Shown piece after piece: positions 7,362 through 9,033 of a stretch of 9,033 nt of DNA. The notes under the pieces were generated by a model that saw only the letters and a program-made list of their open reading frames with translations, did no database searches and was not told where the DNA came from. How positions within the stretch are numbered: position 1 is the first letter of the stretch; each line of letters opens with the position of its first letter. Made by a program: the position numbers and the translations under genes. The DNA is from Thiobacillus sp. (lineage in GTDB: Bacteria; Pseudomonadota; Gammaproteobacteria; Burkholderiales; Thiobacillaceae). The stretch lies in the NCBI GenBank assembly GCA_018780025.1, contig JADMKH010000211.1:1-9033 (forward strand), in the 5' to 3' direction.

Positions 7362-8882
7362 TCAGCCTTTCAGGTCCGGTAGCCCGAGCAACCGGCAAAA
7401 AATTCGCACCATGCGGGATTCAGCCTGACGGGCACCGAGCAAGGTTCTCAGTTCTGATCCAATAACTTTTGGCCCCACTGCCTTCATCAACAGCAACACT
7501 ACCGTTGCACCAGCAAATAACGGAAGCAGGTTGCCCCATACGGCCTCCGCCACCCAGAATCGAGATGCCGCTGCAGCAAGCAGTCCTGCGGCGGCAAGCA
7601 GGATGCCGCCAAACAAGGCTCGAAACACGCTGCGCAGCGGAATCGGCAAAACGCTTCGCAGCGCCATGAGCAGAAAAAGGAAGCGCAGTGCATAGGCCAC
7701 GGGCACAATCCACGCCGCACTGGATAACGGCGCCTCTCGCAGCGAGACGAACCCGACCATCAAGACAACCAGAATGAGGAATTGCGCGTTGAACTCTTTT
7801 CCCATTGCCGAACGTGCGGTCAGCAATGGGCCCGTCACGGCGCCAAGCGCATAGATGGGGGTGGTTATCGCAAACGCCGCCAGCAATGGCGCGGCGCTAC
7901 GCCAGTCGGCGCCGTAAATCAACTCGATAACAGCGTCGGCTTCATAACTGATAACCGCAAATGCCGGAAACAGGACGAGCATCAACAGGGACAGGACAGC
8001 GAGGTACCCCCGGCATATCCGTGCGTCATCCTCTTGTATGCGTGAGGCAGAACTGAAAGCGACGGCTTGAAACGAGCCGACCAGCATCGCAACCGGCGAG
8101 CGGGAAAGATTGAATGCAACGGCATACAAACCCAGCGCCTGTACGCCCCAGAATTTTCCGACAAGAAAGCGATCCATATTTTCAATCGCCCAGTTGACCA
8201 GGTTAACCATTAATACCTTGACGCCAAAATCCCGCAATTTGGTATCGCCACGCAAGCTTGGCCGCAAACTGTGCCGCACGACAGCAAGCCCTCCGGCCAG
8301 CGACAGGAGCGCCTGCACGCCAAACCCGATAATCAGGCTCCAGGCGCCCATCCCACGGTAGGCCAGCACCATGGCTACCACACCGAAACCGATCAAATAC
8401 GCGCCCAGCTGAATGATTTGCAAACGCTTCATATCCAGCTCGCGGCGCATCAGGCTGGCGGAAATATTGGAAAGTGCCTGGAGAAAAACGAGCACCGCAG
8501 ATGCTTGAAACATCGGGATTAGCGCCTGGTCAGCAAATTGATCCGCCAGCCAGGGCGCAAGACCCGCGATCGCACTGGCAATGATCGAAGCGAGCAACAG
8601 CACCCAGCCCAGTGCCTGGCTGACATCCGATTCCTCCAGAGTATGCTTCTGGATCAAAGCCGACCCAAAACCGCTATCCGCAAACAGCCAGCCAATCCCA
8701 AGCACAACCAATACCGCCGAGTACTGCCCAAAAACTTCGGGCCCCAGCATGCGCGCCAGGACGATCTGAATCAGCAGTTGCGCAACAGCCTTGCCGCCAC
8801 CGCCGGCATAGTTCCAAAGCAGCGCCGAAAGACTGCGCCGTGCCAAGTCATGGGTCACAGCTGCGCCGGCATACAGCTGCAT
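7362..8882 (-). CDS. wzx: Wzx-type lipid-linked oligosaccharide flippase (MOP superfamily)
   Basis: 506 aa with 12-14 hydrophobic helices and basic cytoplasmic loops, as expected for the polysaccharide exporter branch of the MOP superfamily (WzxC/ExoT-like). Family patterns in order: LARRSLSALLWNYAGGGGKA (13-32), VLARMLGPEVFGQYS (41-55), ADSGFGSALIQ (68-78), MRRELDMKRL (145-154) between helices, and ENMDRFLVGKFWGVQALGLY (234-253), the segment that opens the second half in these proteins. It is predicted to translocate the undecaprenyl-diphosphate-linked repeat unit across the inner membrane for the Wzy-like protein encoded further down. The start at 8882 is supported by AAAGGA at 8892-8897 (9-nt spacing). 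It is the first full gene after the only real spacer in the window, so it may head a transcript or simply continue the one from the upstream gene. The C-terminal 40 residues are more basic and probably cytoplasmic. Substrate specificity cannot be read. Confidence 0.92.
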   Translation of the reverse strand: MQLYAGAAVTHDLARRSLSALLWNYAGGGGKAVAQLLIQIVLARMLGPEVFGQYSAVLVVLGIGWLFADSGFGSALIQKHTLEESDVSQALGWVLLLASIIASAIAGLAPWLADQFADQALIPMFQASAVLVFLQALSNISASLMRRELDMKRLQIIQLGAYLIGFGVVAMVLAYRGMGAWSLIIGFGVQALLSLAGGLAVVRHSLRPSLRGDTKLRDFGVKVLMVNLVNWAIENMDRFLVGKFWGVQALGLYAVAFNLSRSPVAMLVGSFQAVAFSSASRIQEDDARICRGYLAVLSLLMLVLFPAFAVISYEADAVIELIYGADWRSAAPLLAAFAITTPIYALGAVTGPLLTARSAMGKEFNAQFLILVVLMVGFVSLREAPLSSAAWIVPVAYALRFLFLLMALRSVLPIPLRSVFRALFGGILLAAAGLLAAAASRFWVAEAVWGNLLPLFAGATVVLLLMKAVGPKVIGSELRTLLGARQAESRMVRIFCRLLGLPDLKG

Positions 8883-8959
8883 GGCAACTCATCCTTTAGC
8901 CGCAGACTTACAGCCCAGAGACACAGAGAGGTCAGTTGTCTCATGCGTTGACAATCCGC
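8883..8959 (-). other. 77-bp spacer before the flippase gene, with ribosome site
   Basis: This is the only gap above 20 bp in the window. It holds the AAAGGA ribosome site of the flippase gene (8892-8897) and a weak imperfect inverted repeat in its right half (GAGACA and TGTCTC, 13 nt apart, minus strand). A TTGTCA resembling a -35 box is present near its upstream end, but I see no matching -10 box 16-18 nt downstream. There is no GC-rich stem with a T-run, so no intrinsic terminator. The operon probably reads through. Confidence 0.4.
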
Positions 8960-9033
8960 TTAACGGGGTGCACCCAGAAAATCCTGATACGCCACAGCCA
9001 GCCCACGCTCCATCGGGGTGCTTGCCTGCCACC
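8960..9033 (-). CDS. C-terminal end of a probable NAD-dependent sugar epimerase/dehydratase, partial
   Basis: Only the last 23 codons before a TAA stop (8960-8962) lie in the window. They read WQASTPMERGLAVAYQDFL and then GAPR. A Trp followed by a short polar stretch, a Pro/Leu/Met-x-x-Gly-Leu core and an aromatic helix end (Tyr...Phe-Leu) resembles the C-terminal helix of the extended short-chain dehydrogenase family: UDP-sugar epimerases and GDP-fucose synthase end with a W-x5-8-EGL-x3-Y-x2-F/Y pattern. Such an enzyme would supply an activated sugar to this pathway. The evidence is one short helix, so another protein type cannot be excluded. The two alternative minus-strand frames are open over this stretch too but give no family-like pattern. 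Confidence 0.5.
   Translation of the reverse strand, partial: WQASTPMERGLAVAYQDFLGAPR

Noticed and set aside
8848..8892. 14-codon minus-strand ORF starting 10 nt before the flippase start, out of frame, as a possible leader peptide
   Set aside because: Its ATG overlaps the flippase ribosome site and has no site of its own; the peptide shows no attenuator-like codon run.
8905..8945. Inverted repeat GAGACA / TGTCTC as a possible terminator or operator
   Set aside because: Arms are only 6 bp with a 13-nt loop, not GC-rich, and there is no following T-run; expected by chance.

Overview
The window is one co-oriented block of polysaccharide-biosynthesis genes. Everything I can support is on the minus strand, so transcription runs from the right edge (9033) to the left edge (1). 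It is GC-rich (about 60% by eye), almost free of intergenic DNA, and the genes are linked by 4-bp (ATGA) or 8-bp overlaps or gaps of 4 to 15 bp. That is typical of a chromosomal exopolysaccharide, capsule or O-antigen operon in a Gram-negative bacterium. Protein style and codon use suggest Pseudomonadota, possibly a betaproteobacterium, but no marker gene here fixes the taxonomy.

Layout in transcription order: (1) 8960-9033, the last 23 codons of a gene that looks like the C-terminus of an NAD-dependent sugar-nucleotide epimerase/dehydratase; (2) a 77-bp spacer, the only gap above 20 bp; (3) 7362-8882, a Wzx-type lipid-linked oligosaccharide flippase; (4) 6194-7357, a protein resembling GT11 fucosyltransferases; (5) 4899-6197, a multi-pass GT-C membrane glycosyltransferase; (6) 3690-4883 and (7) 2545-3693, two different GT4 (GT-B fold) glycosyltransferases; (8) 1164-2552, a Wzy/O-antigen ligase-family membrane protein; (9) 304-1167, a GT2 glycosyltransferase; (10) 1-293, the signal peptide and first part of an exported GH39-like glycoside hydrolase, cut by the window edge.

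Inferred scheme: cytoplasmic glycosyltransferases (GT2, two GT4, the GT11-like protein) assemble a repeat unit on undecaprenyl phosphate. Wzx flips it, the GT-C enzyme may add a residue on the periplasmic side from a polyprenyl-phosphate sugar, the Wzy-like protein polymerises (or ligates) the units, and the exported hydrolase trims or processes the polymer, as PslG does in the Pseudomonas Psl system. No initiating glycosyltransferase, chain-length regulator, outer-membrane export protein or transcription regulator is visible, so the cluster extends beyond both edges.

I found no RNA genes, mobile elements, CRISPR arrays, long repeats or convincing terminators. No stretch over 100 bp lacks a gene. 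The window is a fairly ordinary member of a known class; the points of interest are the hydrolase, the divergent GT11-like enzyme with its extra C-terminal tail, and the presence of a GT-C enzyme in a Wzx/Wzy pathway.
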